Source of the DNA: Lacihabitans sp. CS3-21
Lineage (GTDB): Bacteria > Bacteroidota > Bacteroidia > Cytophagales > Spirosomataceae
Direction of reading: 5' to 3'
DNA: 64,000 nucleotides
Assembly (NCBI RefSeq): GCF_024343675.1
Contig: NZ_RJUD01000006.1
Span: 62,001 to 126,000 of the forward strand
The position numbers and the translations under genes were made by a program. Positions 55,726 through 64,000 of this stretch are shown in pieces (the stretch's first letter is position 1; each line of letters begins with the position of its first letter). Below the pieces are notes generated by a model, which saw only the letters and a program-made list of their open reading frames with translations, ran no database searches and was not told the origin of the DNA.

Positions 55726-56784
55726 CTATGGGAGATTCTTTATTAGAAAATCGATAAAATTCTGATGCATAATTTTCGAAATATCATTTTCGGTATATCC
55801 TCTAGATTTTAGGATTGTTCCTATCTTTTGTAAATCCGCAATGGTTTCTAAATCATAAGGGCATTGTTCCTTTCCAAAAGCCCCATCTAGGTCTGATCCT
55901 ATGCCAACGTGGTTTGTATTGCCTGCAAGTTGACAGATATGGTCAATATTATTTACTGCTATTTCTAGATTGCAACCCGTAGTCTTAGGGTCTGAAATGC
56001 CACGGGTCCAATTCGGTACCATCATCCAAGCATCTAAAGCCACCCCAATTATTCCATTTCTTTCAATAATGGCTTTTATTTGTTCGTCAGCATATTGGCG
56101 GTTATGATTTACAAATTTTCGACAATTGTTGTGGCTTGCCCACAATGCACCATCGTAGTTTTCTAATGCTTGCCAAAAAGCATCATCACAAAGGTGAGTC
56201 ATATCAAGAATCATTGATAAACGCTCAATTTCTTTCAATAAATCTAAACCTGCTTTGCCCATTTTACCAGTGGAGTCGGTTCCATTGGCATATCGACCTT
56301 CTTTATAATGAGCTGGCCCAATGGCTCTTAGTCCATTATTATAGGCTTTTTCTAAATGGCTGATATCAATAATCGAGTCGGCACCTTCTAGGCTTAATAC
56401 AAATCCTATTACTTTTTTATCATTTTCCCAAATGGATAAATGGCTTTGCAAATCCATCGAAGTTTTTATCATTCTCATTTCTCCTTTGGCCACCATTGCT
56501 TCGTACCATGCCAATTGCCCTTGGGTTTGTGCCCAAGCTTGCTCTGGAGAGTTCCAGCCAGGCAAGGTGCTTTCAGGTTTCACAAATCTTGCTATTTGAG
56601 TGGCTACCACAAGGCCTATATTTCCTTTTCGAAGTTCGATGAGTGAAATGGTTGCCTTGGCTCGGTCTGGTTTGTCGTTCATCCCTTTTTCTCTGGCATT
56701 TATTTCCGATATTTCTTGAGTAAGGTCTCGATTCCATTCAAGAGCATTCATAGAAAGGTCAAGGTGAGCATCTACAATGAGCAT
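55726..56784 (-). CDS. Membrane dipeptidase-like metallopeptidase (family M19)
   Basis: The 352-residue protein has the M19 metal sites: VDAHLDLSMNAL near residue 4 (H-x-D), the glutamate in LSLEGADSI (about 127-135), and later DMTHLCDDAFW (about 195) and the ASHNNCRKF (about 215) histidines. The GIGSDLDGAFG near residue 296 is the last conserved aspartate part. No signal peptide is seen, so it may be cytoplasmic, as many bacterial members are. It likely cleaves dipeptides. It is a lone gene, convergent with gpsA. Confidence 0.9.
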   Translation of the reverse strand: MLIVDAHLDLSMNALEWNRDLTQEISEINAREKGMNDKPDRAKATISLIELRKGNIGLVVATQIARFVKPESTLPGWNSPEQAWAQTQGQLAWYEAMVAKGEMRMIKTSMDLQSHLSIWENDKKVIGFVLSLEGADSIIDISHLEKAYNNGLRAIGPAHYKEGRYANGTDSTGKMGKAGLDLLKEIERLSMILDMTHLCDDAFWQALENYDGALWASHNNCRKFVNHNRQYADEQIKAIIERNGIIGVALDAWMMVPNWTRGISDPKTTGCNLEIAVNNIDHICQLAGNTNHVGIGSDLDGAFGKEQCPYDLETIADLQKIGTILKSRGYTENDISKIMHQNFIDFLIKNLP

Positions 56785-56901
56785 AATTAAGAGGGTTGAG
56801 TAATATTCGAAGTTTAGCTATTTACAAAAATATAGAAGAGTAATTATAAAATGTGATAAACACGAAGCTAGTTTTTTGAAATAGCTAATTGGAAGCTATT
56901 T

Positions 56902-57507
56902 TTAGTATTCAATTTTTAGCATTTGAAAAAAGGCACTCTCAGAATATTCGCGTATTTGACCAACTGGTAAGTTGCCCAATTCTAGGTCTTCTATCGAAGT
57001 TCTGATTAGTCTTTTACATTTGTTGTTTACAGCAATTATCATCTTTCTTATTTGTCTGTATTTGCCTTCTGTGAGTGTTATTTTCAGCCACGCATGGGGA
57101 TGTCTAGGGTGCAATGTGTTAACTATATTATAGCATTCGTCCGGCTTTTCTATTCGTTCTACATCGCAAGGGCTAGTTGTCCACATGATGTTGCCTCTTA
57201 ACAAAATGGGTACGCCTGATTTCAAATCTGAAATATCTTGATCAGTAATGGTGGCATCTACCTGTACTAAATAGGTTCGTTTGTGAAGAATTTTGCTGTT
57301 AAAGAGCAACTTAGTGACTTTTTTATTGGTAGTCAATATCAACAAGCCTTCCGATAAATTATCCAGTCTACCAATAGCGTGCGTACCTTTTGGGAAGTCA
57401 AAGTCGATTTTGCCCAACATATTATTGCCAAAGTTATCGCCAATAAATTGAGATAACATATTGTAAGGTTTGTTGAGAATAAAATATCTATGTTCTAATA
57501 CTTCCAT
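56902..57507 (-). CDS. Pseudouridine synthase, RsuA/RluE family
   Basis: The 201-residue protein begins FILNKPYNMLSQFI, has the catalytic AIGRLDNLSEGLLILT (about 45-60, catalytic D), TYLVQVDATITDQD (about 79-92) and the closing LTEGKYRQIRKMIIAVN (about 149-165). The short size without an N-terminal S4 domain fits the RluE type, which modifies 23S rRNA, but the exact target cannot be told. It lies 97 nt downstream of ftsZ and is separated from it by a terminator. Confidence 0.9.
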   Translation of the reverse strand: MEVLEHRYFILNKPYNMLSQFIGDNFGNNMLGKIDFDFPKGTHAIGRLDNLSEGLLILTTNKKVTKLLFNSKILHKRTYLVQVDATITDQDISDLKSGVPILLRGNIMWTTSPCDVERIEKPDECYNIVNTLHPRHPHAWLKITLTEGKYRQIRKMIIAVNNKCKRLIRTSIEDLELGNLPVGQIREYSESAFFQMLKIEY

Positions 57508-57548
57508 TTATTATACTGTTGCTTGAATCTTTTCTAATGAAATGTTTT

Positions 57549-57585
57549 AAAAAAAAGCTCTGAAACCTTTCATTTCAGAGCTTTA
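57549..57585 (-). terminator. Rho-independent terminator after ftsZ
   Basis: On the minus strand AAAGCTCTGAAA and TTTCAGAGCTTT flank TGAAAGG, followed by a run of T. It ends the division-gene cluster. Confidence 0.9.
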
Positions 57586-57604
57586 AATTTATTTTTTTTT
57601 GGAC

Positions 57605-58936
57605 TTAATCTATAAGTTTCTGGTTGCTTAGCTCAGTATAAAGATCCATTAAATTTATCTTATCGAGATTTTCTTCTCCCACTTCAGCAATGTCAATTAG
57701 CTGAACACCATATCGTTTGTAGGCAGGTGAATCCAGCAAGTCATCTACTATTACACCATTTTTTGTGAAATCATTTAAGCCCATCAAAAACTTATCCTCT
57801 TGTTCAAAAAGTCCAATTTGATTGTTTGGTTTAGGAACGATTACTTTTGCAGGTTTTTCAGGGATAATTGCATTTATTCCTTTGCCCACTACTAATGGTT
57901 GTTCCTCAACTTTTGGAGGCTCAATGATTTCGGGTTCTTCCACAGTGTCGTCAAACCTAGCAGCAACTATTGTCACTCTAACCCTATCTTTGAGTGTTCT
58001 GTCAATAGCAAAACCATGTTTAAATATCTTCGCTCTTGACTTAATCTGGCTTTCTACAAAATCAGTCACCTTGGCTTGATCCGACATTTTAATTTTGTAT
58101 TCTGGCAACTCATCAGAATAAGCTATCGAAACCAAAATTCGCTTGGCACCTTTGATATTGTTGTTTTCCAATAGCGGAGAATTTAAGGCGGCTTCTATGG
58201 CCAAGGACGCTCTGTCTGGCCCAGTAGCTTCAGCAGATCCCATTACGGCATGTCCAGCATCTCCAAGTACCGTTTTTACGTCAGCAAAGTCTAGGTTTAC
58301 TATACCTGGTCGAGTGATAAGTTCAGCTATACTTCTAACAGCATTTGCTAAAACTTCGTCGGCTTTTTTGTAGGCAGATTCTATATCAAGGTCGCCATAC
58401 ATTTCTACCAAGCGGTCATTCTTGATTACTAAAACAGTATCGCAATATTCTTTTAGTTTGGCAATACCATTTGAAGCTTGTTCAAACTTGTCCAAGCCTT
58501 CATGTCTAAATGGATCTGTAACCACTCCAATCGTCAATCTGTTTTTAGACTTTGCATATCGGGCTATTTCCGGAGCGGCACCCGTACCAGTTCCTCCGCC
58601 CATACCTGCGGTTATGAAGACCATTTCTGTAGGGTCTGCAAGTATATCATTTATGCTTTTTTCGCTTTCAATGGCTGCTTGCTTACCTACTTTCCAGTCT
58701 GTGCCGGCACCTAATCCTTTAGTGAGTTCTGCTCCCAACTGGAGTTGAATAACATCAGCAGGAAATTGCTTAAGTGCCTGAGCATCAGTATTGCAAGCTA
58801 CAAAATCAACATCGTGCATTCCTTGGTTGTACATGTTAAGCATGGCGTTCCCGCCACCACCACCTACACCAATTACTTTTATTATTTTTTCCATACTGGA
58901 CTTAAATTCAATTTTATATTTAGGTTCTAATACCAT
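57605..58936 (-). CDS. ftsZ: Cell division GTPase FtsZ
   Basis: FtsZ polymerises into the division ring. The 443 residues show the nucleotide-binding VIGVGGGGGNAMLNM (about 21-35), the GTP loop MGGGTGTGAAPEIA (about 112-125) and the catalytic DFADVKTVL region. After about residue 330 comes a short linker with EEPEIIEPPKVEE, then LLDSPAYKRYGVQLID near residue 402, which may be the FtsA-binding end peptide, followed by about 27 more residues. That tail after the peptide is unusual, since in most FtsZ the conserved peptide is at the very end. The start gives 14 residues before MEKIIK; an ATG at 58894 is an alternative. Confidence 0.96.
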   Translation of the reverse strand: MVLEPKYKIEFKSSMEKIIKVIGVGGGGGNAMLNMYNQGMHDVDFVACNTDAQALKQFPADVIQLQLGAELTKGLGAGTDWKVGKQAAIESEKSINDILADPTEMVFITAGMGGGTGTGAAPEIARYAKSKNRLTIGVVTDPFRHEGLDKFEQASNGIAKLKEYCDTVLVIKNDRLVEMYGDLDIESAYKKADEVLANAVRSIAELITRPGIVNLDFADVKTVLGDAGHAVMGSAEATGPDRASLAIEAALNSPLLENNNIKGAKRILVSIAYSDELPEYKIKMSDQAKVTDFVESQIKSRAKIFKHGFAIDRTLKDRVRVTIVAARFDDTVEEPEIIEPPKVEEQPLVVGKGINAIIPEKPAKVIVPKPNNQIGLFEQEDKFLMGLNDFTKNGVIVDDLLDSPAYKRYGVQLIDIAEVGEENLDKINLMDLYTELSNQKLID

Positions 58937-58959
58937 AGTTTGCCAATTCTTTTTTGGCC

Positions 58960-60342
58960 TTAATTTATGTATTCATCGTTCATTTTTTTATCGATGATCA
59001 AATCCTTTAACATCTCAAAAATCGGTTTTTTAGGTGTTTTTGGTTCTGATTTATGTATAGTTTTTTTCTCAGGAATTTCAACCTCAACGGCTTTTACAGA
59101 AGCATGTTTGAGTATTCTGTTGTCAAGTCTACTGTCAAAATGGTAGTTAGGTGCCATTAAAAGCCCAAGCATGGTAGAATATTTAGGTTTATTCAGAAAT
59201 TCATGACCATTGAAATTGATTTTATTACTAATCTTGGCTTTTCTTATGCTCTTCAGTTTGCAAACTTCCACAAAAATCTCTTTGATGATTCCCATAGAAG
59301 CTGTACCTCCTGTTAGTATAATTCCATTGGTAAGCATGCCATCGTAGCCAGACCTTGTCAACTCACTTTTCACGATTGCCGCCATCTCTTTTAAACGCCA
59401 CTCCACTACTGTAGAAGCATTTTTCAGAATTATTTCTACAGGAGCAAGGTCTTTTTTTCGTTCAATGATGGCTACCTCAGAATCACTGATACTTGAAGCT
59501 GGAATATTTCCACATATTTTTTTAAGAATTTCTGCTTCCTCAAAACTAATATGGAAAGTATCAGCAAGATCTTTGGTTATAGAATTTCCTCCAATTGGTA
59601 AGGCTTTAAAGAATCGGATACCGTTTTTGAGATATATACACATCTCCATCATTTCGGCTCCAATATTAACTATCGCTACACCATTTCGCTTGTCGTCAAT
59701 GGTATTGTCTAGCAAGGCAAATGAATCAGCCACTGAACTTAGCAAAACACTGTCGATTTGGATAAAAGGTTGTTTTGGATCGTCAGTTTTTGCTTTTACA
59801 CTTTTCAGCGTGTAATACAGGTTTTCTAGACTTTCAGACTTTGAGGTTAGAAAAAAGAAGTCACCTCCTATTTGTACACCAAATTTCCCAACTACTTTTT
59901 CACCAGCTTTTACATCATTTACATAGAAATCTTGTGGCATGGCGTGTAGTACTGTTCGCCCAGGATACGCTTTAAAAGTTACTCTTACGTCGTCGGCAAG
60001 TTTGTCTACATCAGCTTGCTGAATCTGCTTATTTTCTCCGGATTTTGTTACCTTTCCTTTATGAAAATGGCCGCTGATTTCAGGATTCGAAATATTAACA
60101 TTTACAGATTCAAGGTTGATGGTCAAATTGTCAGAAAGCTCTTCAAGAACCTCATCAATTATTTCGATAGTACGGTGAGCATTTTCGATTTCCCCATTTC
60201 TAAGCACTTCATCCTTTGGAACCACAGATCTCTCTACAAAACCATTGATTTTAATGCTTCCATCTTTTTGCAATGAACCTGCCACGGCACTTATTTTTGA
60301 GGTACCTATATCGAGTCCTACTACCAGATTATCTTCTTCCAT
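58960..60342 (-). CDS. ftsA: Cell division protein FtsA
   Basis: FtsA is an actin-like ATPase that ties FtsZ to the membrane. The 460 residues begin NLVVGLDIGTSKISAVAG (phosphate 1) and include GVAIVNIGAEMMEM (phosphate 2, about 217-230) and IILTGGTASMGIIKEIF (about 338-354). The C-terminus (KPIFEMLKDLIIDKKMNDEY) is a plausible amphipathic membrane helix. It lies between ftsQ and ftsZ in the usual order. Confidence 0.95.
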   Translation of the reverse strand: MEEDNLVVGLDIGTSKISAVAGSLQKDGSIKINGFVERSVVPKDEVLRNGEIENAHRTIEIIDEVLEELSDNLTINLESVNVNISNPEISGHFHKGKVTKSGENKQIQQADVDKLADDVRVTFKAYPGRTVLHAMPQDFYVNDVKAGEKVVGKFGVQIGGDFFFLTSKSESLENLYYTLKSVKAKTDDPKQPFIQIDSVLLSSVADSFALLDNTIDDKRNGVAIVNIGAEMMEMCIYLKNGIRFFKALPIGGNSITKDLADTFHISFEEAEILKKICGNIPASSISDSEVAIIERKKDLAPVEIILKNASTVVEWRLKEMAAIVKSELTRSGYDGMLTNGIILTGGTASMGIIKEIFVEVCKLKSIRKAKISNKINFNGHEFLNKPKYSTMLGLLMAPNYHFDSRLDNRILKHASVKAVEVEIPEKKTIHKSEPKTPKKPIFEMLKDLIIDKKMNDEYIN

Positions 60343-60400
60343 GTCAGATTTATATTATTGAACTGCAAACTAATATTTATACAAACTTATTTAAAATCAC

Positions 60401-61165
60401 TTAATTACAAACTATTTGACCTTCATATTTTACACTTACTGTCGAAAAGTCCCCCCAGATTTTTTGAGGTAAAATCTGTTTGTAGAAAACCAACAGTTTT
60501 TCAAATTTTGAAGTTATGTTTTCTGGCCTCCCAAATTCTATGATATTTTTTCCCATCAATGGAAGCATTTTTACCTCTTTATTCTTGTTTACGTCGATTT
60601 GAGTGATTTGAGCCGACCAAAATTCGTCCTCACTAATTCTGTTTATAAGTTCTAGCAAATCGCTATTTTTCTCAGACTTCAGACTTTTAAGCCGACTTAC
60701 ATAGTCACCACTTATAAGCAAAACAGTAGGGCTAAAGTGTTGTGAAAAAGGGAAAATATTGCCTTCATTATCGATAAATTTATCCCCGGTTTGGTAGGGA
60801 TTGAGTATCCTTGCCACTGGTTTGTAAGCTTCTATTTCTAAAACCAAAAATCCTTGAAGGTCAAAGAAAGCTTTGCAAGATTTTATGGTCCCACTTTCCA
60901 TAACACGCTTTTCGACCTTCTCCAGGTTAATGTTTTCGATTATTTTTCCTTCAAATGGGTCGTTTCCATACTGTGTCACCCATTTATCTATGTCTTCTTT
61001 CGTAACCAAAAACTGCTCTGAATTATCTTTTATTTTGGTTTCAAGTCCTTGACATCTTCTTTGGGCGTTGTTTTTAGTTGCTGCCAATATCAAAAATATA
61101 GCAAAAGCCGCCAACGATCCTCCAATTACATAATTTATGGTTTTTTTAAGTTTTGGTATTTTCAT
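60401..61165 (-). CDS. ftsQ: Cell division protein FtsQ/DivIB
   Basis: The 254-residue protein has a short cytoplasmic start, one membrane helix (about 12-30: VIGGSLAAFAIFLILAA), a POTRA-like part (about 45-115, ending with KAFFDLQGFLVLEIEAYKPVARIL) and the beta domain. FtsQ links early and late division proteins. Its start overlaps the stop of the upstream arginyltransferase-like gene (ATGA). In other bacteria murC usually sits directly before ftsQ. Confidence 0.9.
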   Translation of the reverse strand: MKIPKLKKTINYVIGGSLAAFAIFLILAATKNNAQRRCQGLETKIKDNSEQFLVTKEDIDKWVTQYGNDPFEGKIIENINLEKVEKRVMESGTIKSCKAFFDLQGFLVLEIEAYKPVARILNPYQTGDKFIDNEGNIFPFSQHFSPTVLLISGDYVSRLKSLKSEKNSDLLELINRISEDEFWSAQITQIDVNKNKEVKMLPLMGKNIIEFGRPENITSKFEKLLVFYKQILPQKIWGDFSTVSVKYEGQIVCN

Positions 61166-61938
61166 AGCTCACTCAAAAATTTATTGGGTTCTTCTAATAA
61201 TTTAAACCTATCTGCGGCTTTGGAATCCAAATCTGTCTGGCACCAATCTTTAAGGATTTTAGCGTCTGTATTCCATTTCTTTCCATCCCAGAACTCTAAG
61301 CCCTTGTGGTCTCTTATTTTGTATAGAGCGGCTGGTTTGTAGGCTGTTCCTAAATAAGTATATTTCTTGTTATTGTCTTTGCTCCAGCGTATTACTCTCC
61401 ACATCATCCATTTGCCAAGAGAGTGTGTACGCATGTACTCTGTGTCAAAAAACGCAAACCAATAGTGAACCAATTCTTCGTTTACACACGCTAAAACGTA
61501 TCCCAATGTTTTTTCTGAATTGCTGAATTTGAAGAAGTGTGTGCCTGTCTCTTGTTTTAAAATATAATCCCATCTTTCAAGGCTCATGTTGTCTTCGCCT
61601 ATGCGTTCGTTGATATAATTCGAACAAAAAGCTACAAATTCCGGATTTTTTGTATCAAAATTGGTTTTGTCTAAAATTTCCAATTTTATATCAAGAGGTT
61701 CAACTAGCCTACTAACTCGTCTATTTTCTGAAGTATCCTCAAAGTGTTCGAGATTAACTCTTAAACTTCTCGCAAGGTAGAATAACTCGCTTTCAATATT
61801 AGTATTACCTGTGTAAGGTAAAAAGCCCTTCTCGTAAATTTCAGTCAACTCTTCCTGCGACTCTTTTTGAGCGTAGATGGCATAGTTGAAGGTATAAGTG
61901 CCGTAGTCGACATTATTCTCTGAAAAAAAGACTTTCAT
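61162..61938 (-). CDS. Arginyltransferase-like (ATE1/Bpt-type) protein in the division cluster
   Basis: The 258-residue protein resembles aminoacyl-tRNA-protein transferases (ATE1/Bpt). Its C-terminal part has the family pattern VHYWFAFFDTEYMRTHSLGKWMMWRV (about 158-183), like the YDP-SLG region of ATE, then KKYTYLGTAYKPAALYKIRDHKGLEFW (about 194-220). The N-terminal GFLPYTGN and SENRRVSRL match the ATE N-domain outline, but its usual cysteines are missing. Known members add amino acids to the N-terminus of proteins. Here it sits where murC is expected, and both ends overlap neighbours by 4 nt (ATGA with ftsQ and with murG), so it is co-translated with division genes. Activity is unproven. 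Confidence 0.7.
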   Translation of the reverse strand: MKVFFSENNVDYGTYTFNYAIYAQKESQEELTEIYEKGFLPYTGNTNIESELFYLARSLRVNLEHFEDTSENRRVSRLVEPLDIKLEILDKTNFDTKNPEFVAFCSNYINERIGEDNMSLERWDYILKQETGTHFFKFSNSEKTLGYVLACVNEELVHYWFAFFDTEYMRTHSLGKWMMWRVIRWSKDNNKKYTYLGTAYKPAALYKIRDHKGLEFWDGKKWNTDAKILKDWCQTDLDSKAADRFKLLEEPNKFLSEL

Positions 61939-63041
61939 TTTTGGGTAATTTTAAATATTTCATCTACTATTTCTTTAGCAGCGAAAGGTTTTGCAAATTT
62001 CAGTATATTTTCTGACAATACTCTGAGCTTTGTTGCATTTTCCGCCAATTCAACTACAGATTCTACTAAATGGTCGGCTATTTCATTATCTTTTACAAGT
62101 ATAGCTGCTTCCTTGGAAGTAAGGCTAAGGGCGTTTTGTGTCTGGTGATCTTCAGCTGCAAAAGGGTAGGGAACGAGTATAGCGGCTTTCCCAACCAAGG
62201 ATAGCTCCGACACGGATAATGCTCCAGCTCTAGAAACTACCAAGTCAGCCGCAGCGTATGCTTTGTCCATTTCATAAATAAAATCGGAGACATATACTCT
62301 TTGACTCTGAAGATTGGCAACCGTTTCTTTGGCTTGCTCTACAAATGTTTTTCCTGTTTGCCAGATTATCTGTAAATCCGCATTCAGCAAATTTTTCAGT
62401 CCGCTAGCTATTCCCTTGTTGATACTTAATGCTCCCAAGCTTCCCCCTATAATAAGCAAGGTTTTTCTGTCAGGCTCTAATCCAAAAGATTTTTTTGCTT
62501 CATAAGGACTTATGCTTATTTTAGCCAAATCGCCTCTTACAGGATTACCAGTGAAAACAATCTTATCTTTTTCAAAGAATTTTTCCATGTTTGGATACGC
62601 CACACAAACTTTCTCAGCTTTTTTAGACAGGATTTTGTTCGTTACGCCAGCATAGGAATTTTGCTCCTGAATTAGTGTTTTTATGCCGAGAAGATTGGCC
62701 ACTCTTAAAGTTGGACCACTCGCAAAACCACCAACCCCAATAGCTATATCAGGCTTAAATCCTCTTAAAACCTTGTGAGCCAAAAATAGACTTCTTAACA
62801 ATTTAAAAGGGAAAGTGACATTGGCCAACATATTAGATCTATTAAATCCCGCTATGGGTAAACCAATAATTTCGTATCCCGCTTTTGGCACCTTTTCCAT
62901 TTCCATTTTGCCCAATGCCCCTACAAAAAGAATTTTTGCTTCAGGTTTTTGAGCTTTTATCTCATTGGCTATGGCTACAGCTGGGAAAATATGCCCACCA
63001 GTACCACCGCCAGATATGACAATCCTTAATTCGTTTTTCAT
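61935..63041 (-). CDS. murG: Lipid II synthase MurG (undecaprenyldiphospho-muramoylpentapeptide GlcNAc transferase)
   Basis: MurG adds GlcNAc to lipid I to make lipid II at the inner membrane. The 368-residue length is normal. The glycine-rich loop ISGGGTGGHIFPAVAIANE (9-27), the second loop IIGGSLGALSINKG (about 193-206) and the sugar-donor region with SRAGALSVSELSLVGKAAILVPYPFAAEDHQ (about 270-300) are all present. It overlaps ftsW by 4 nt upstream and the ATE-like gene by 4 nt downstream. Confidence 0.96.
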   Translation of the reverse strand: MKNELRIVISGGGTGGHIFPAVAIANEIKAQKPEAKILFVGALGKMEMEKVPKAGYEIIGLPIAGFNRSNMLANVTFPFKLLRSLFLAHKVLRGFKPDIAIGVGGFASGPTLRVANLLGIKTLIQEQNSYAGVTNKILSKKAEKVCVAYPNMEKFFEKDKIVFTGNPVRGDLAKISISPYEAKKSFGLEPDRKTLLIIGGSLGALSINKGIASGLKNLLNADLQIIWQTGKTFVEQAKETVANLQSQRVYVSDFIYEMDKAYAAADLVVSRAGALSVSELSLVGKAAILVPYPFAAEDHQTQNALSLTSKEAAILVKDNEIADHLVESVVELAENATKLRVLSENILKFAKPFAAKEIVDEIFKITQK

Positions 63042-64000
63042 GCCTTATCCACGTTTTTGGTAACACTTAAAACAATCCCAATGGCTACGGAAGTAAACAA
63101 TGCTGAGGTACCTCCCATGCTGATTAAGGGGAGTGTCTGACCCGTTACTGGTCCTAATCCCACATTAATAAACATATGTGCAAAGGCTTGGAGTACGATA
63201 CTCAAAGTTAGACCTACACTTAGCAAGCCTCCAAAGGCTCTTTTGGTGTTTTCAATATTCCAAACGCCGCGGTATAATAGCCACAGATATAAACCCATTA
63301 CCACCATTCCTCCAATTAAGCCCCATTCTTCGATCAAAATAGAATAAATGAAGTCTGAAAAAGCATCTGGAAGAATATTTTTCTGGCTGCTGTTTCCAGG
63401 TCCAATGCCAAATATGCCGCCTCTGGCTATTGCTATCAGGGCATAGTTTTTTTGTTCACTTACACTTCCATGTTCACCACCAACAGCATCGTCGCCATCG
63501 AGATCTTTGTTTATAAAACTCTCTGTTCGGTCTATAACCGTTTGTACACGTCCAAGCTCTGTTCCTGTAGCTCGTTTTACTACTAGGCCGAGGGTGAGTA
63601 TACTGGCCAAGCCAACTACCAATACTATAACCATTCTTACCAAAAAGCGATTGGGTACACGACCAATCCACATAATAAGAAAACAGGTTATACCTAAAAT
63701 AACAGATGTAGAAAAACTTGAAATAGATAAAAGACCAACTATCAAACCTGACCAAAATATCATAATCCAAAGGTCATTGGCTTTGTATTCAATATGCTGC
63801 CTCCTTGCTAGCATGGCGGAAAGGTTGGTTATAAGAACTAACCGTACAAAATCTGAGGTTTGGAAAGAGAAGCCAAGAATGGAAACCCAGCGTCTAGCTC
63901 CTCCCACACTGATACCAAACATCAAGGTATATAGAATCAAAAAAGGTGTAAACCAGAGAAAAACATGGGCAAGACCAGCATATTGTGTAAAGTCAAACTT
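63038..64000 (-). CDS. ftsW: Lipid II polymerase FtsW (5' end beyond window)
   Basis: The minus-strand frame stays open to the window edge, so the true start is upstream; about 320 residues are visible. Features are GGARRWVSILGFSFQTSDFVRL (near residues 34-55 of the visible part), many membrane helices, the late periplasmic NAHGxx-like AFAHMFINVGLGPVTGQTLPLISMGGTSALF, and the final KNVDKA. FtsW/RodA family enzymes polymerise glycan strands at the septum; its place next to murG points to FtsW. Confidence 0.95.
   Translation of the reverse strand, partial: KFDFTQYAGLAHVFLWFTPFLILYTLMFGISVGGARRWVSILGFSFQTSDFVRLVLITNLSAMLARRQHIEYKANDLWIMIFWSGLIVGLLSISSFSTSVILGITCFLIMWIGRVPNRFLVRMVIVLVVGLASILTLGLVVKRATGTELGRVQTVIDRTESFINKDLDGDDAVGGEHGSVSEQKNYALIAIARGGIFGIGPGNSSQKNILPDAFSDFIYSILIEEWGLIGGMVVMGLYLWLLYRGVWNIENTKRAFGGLLSVGLTLSIVLQAFAHMFINVGLGPVTGQTLPLISMGGTSALFTSVAIGIVLSVTKNVDKA

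Noticed and set aside
1-64000. Mobile elements, CRISPR arrays or phage genes
   Set aside because: No transposase, integrase, direct-repeat spacer array or phage structural gene was recognised.

Overview
The window looks like the chromosome of a member of the Bacteroidota, most likely the order Cytophagales. It is AT-rich, and its clearest promoters are of the Bacteroidota type (TTG, then 19-23 bases, then TAnnTTTG; seen before fusA, rplK and gpsA). Many sensors are hybrid histidine kinases, and rpoBC, the division genes and the DUF3467 protein are of Bacteroidota type. I see no rRNA, tRNA, CRISPR array, phage or insertion sequence. Genus is not resolvable from the sequence alone.

Layout. 1-5.7 kb: a DUF3467 gene cut by the window edge, divergent fusA, a secreted glycoside hydrolase and a small conserved protein. 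5.7-14.6 kb (minus strand): two operons that each pair a FIST-domain sensor with a soluble hybrid histidine kinase, one also carrying a glycosyltransferase, then a sigma-54-dependent response regulator. 14.8-19.4 kb (plus): exopolysaccharide (EPS) operon I, led by a response-regulator receiver domain fused to a polyprenyl-phosphate sugar transferase, followed by three glycosyltransferases. 19.4-26.9 kb: rnhB, two membrane proteins, psd, a TPR membrane protein and dnaN. 27-30 kb (minus): an H-NOX nitric-oxide sensor translationally coupled to a third hybrid kinase. 30.3-37.7 kb (plus): EPS operon II (short TolC-like protein, Wzc-like protein, glycosyltransferase, methyltransferase, Wzx-type flippase, Wzy-type polymerase). 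38.1-48.9 kb: rplK-rplA-rplJ-rplL-rpoB-rpoC. 49-57.5 kb: amidohydrolase, AraC regulator, a TolC gene with a frameshift plus its HlyD-type adaptor, gpsA, a dipeptidase and a pseudouridine synthase. 57.6-64 kb (minus): ftsW-murG-(arginyltransferase-like gene)-ftsQ-ftsA-ftsZ.

Main point. The sensor and polysaccharide genes look like one system. H-NOX proteins bind NO, and some FIST proteins (NosP) do too. Three such sensors each sit beside a hybrid kinase, and two of the kinases end in HPt domains. The two obvious nearby phosphate acceptors are the sigma-54 activator and the receiver domain fused to the sugar transferase that would start repeat-unit synthesis. Four copies of the palindrome TTTCC-N7-GGAAA lie upstream of the two FIST operons and the two EPS operons, each with a GG-N10-G(C/T) sigma-54-like element downstream. 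In three of the four, the palindrome centre falls about 77-90 bp before the predicted transcription start. I infer an NO-responsive (or other heme-ligand-responsive) phosphorelay that controls EPS both at transcription and directly at the initiating enzyme. All functional links are inference from sequence and context.
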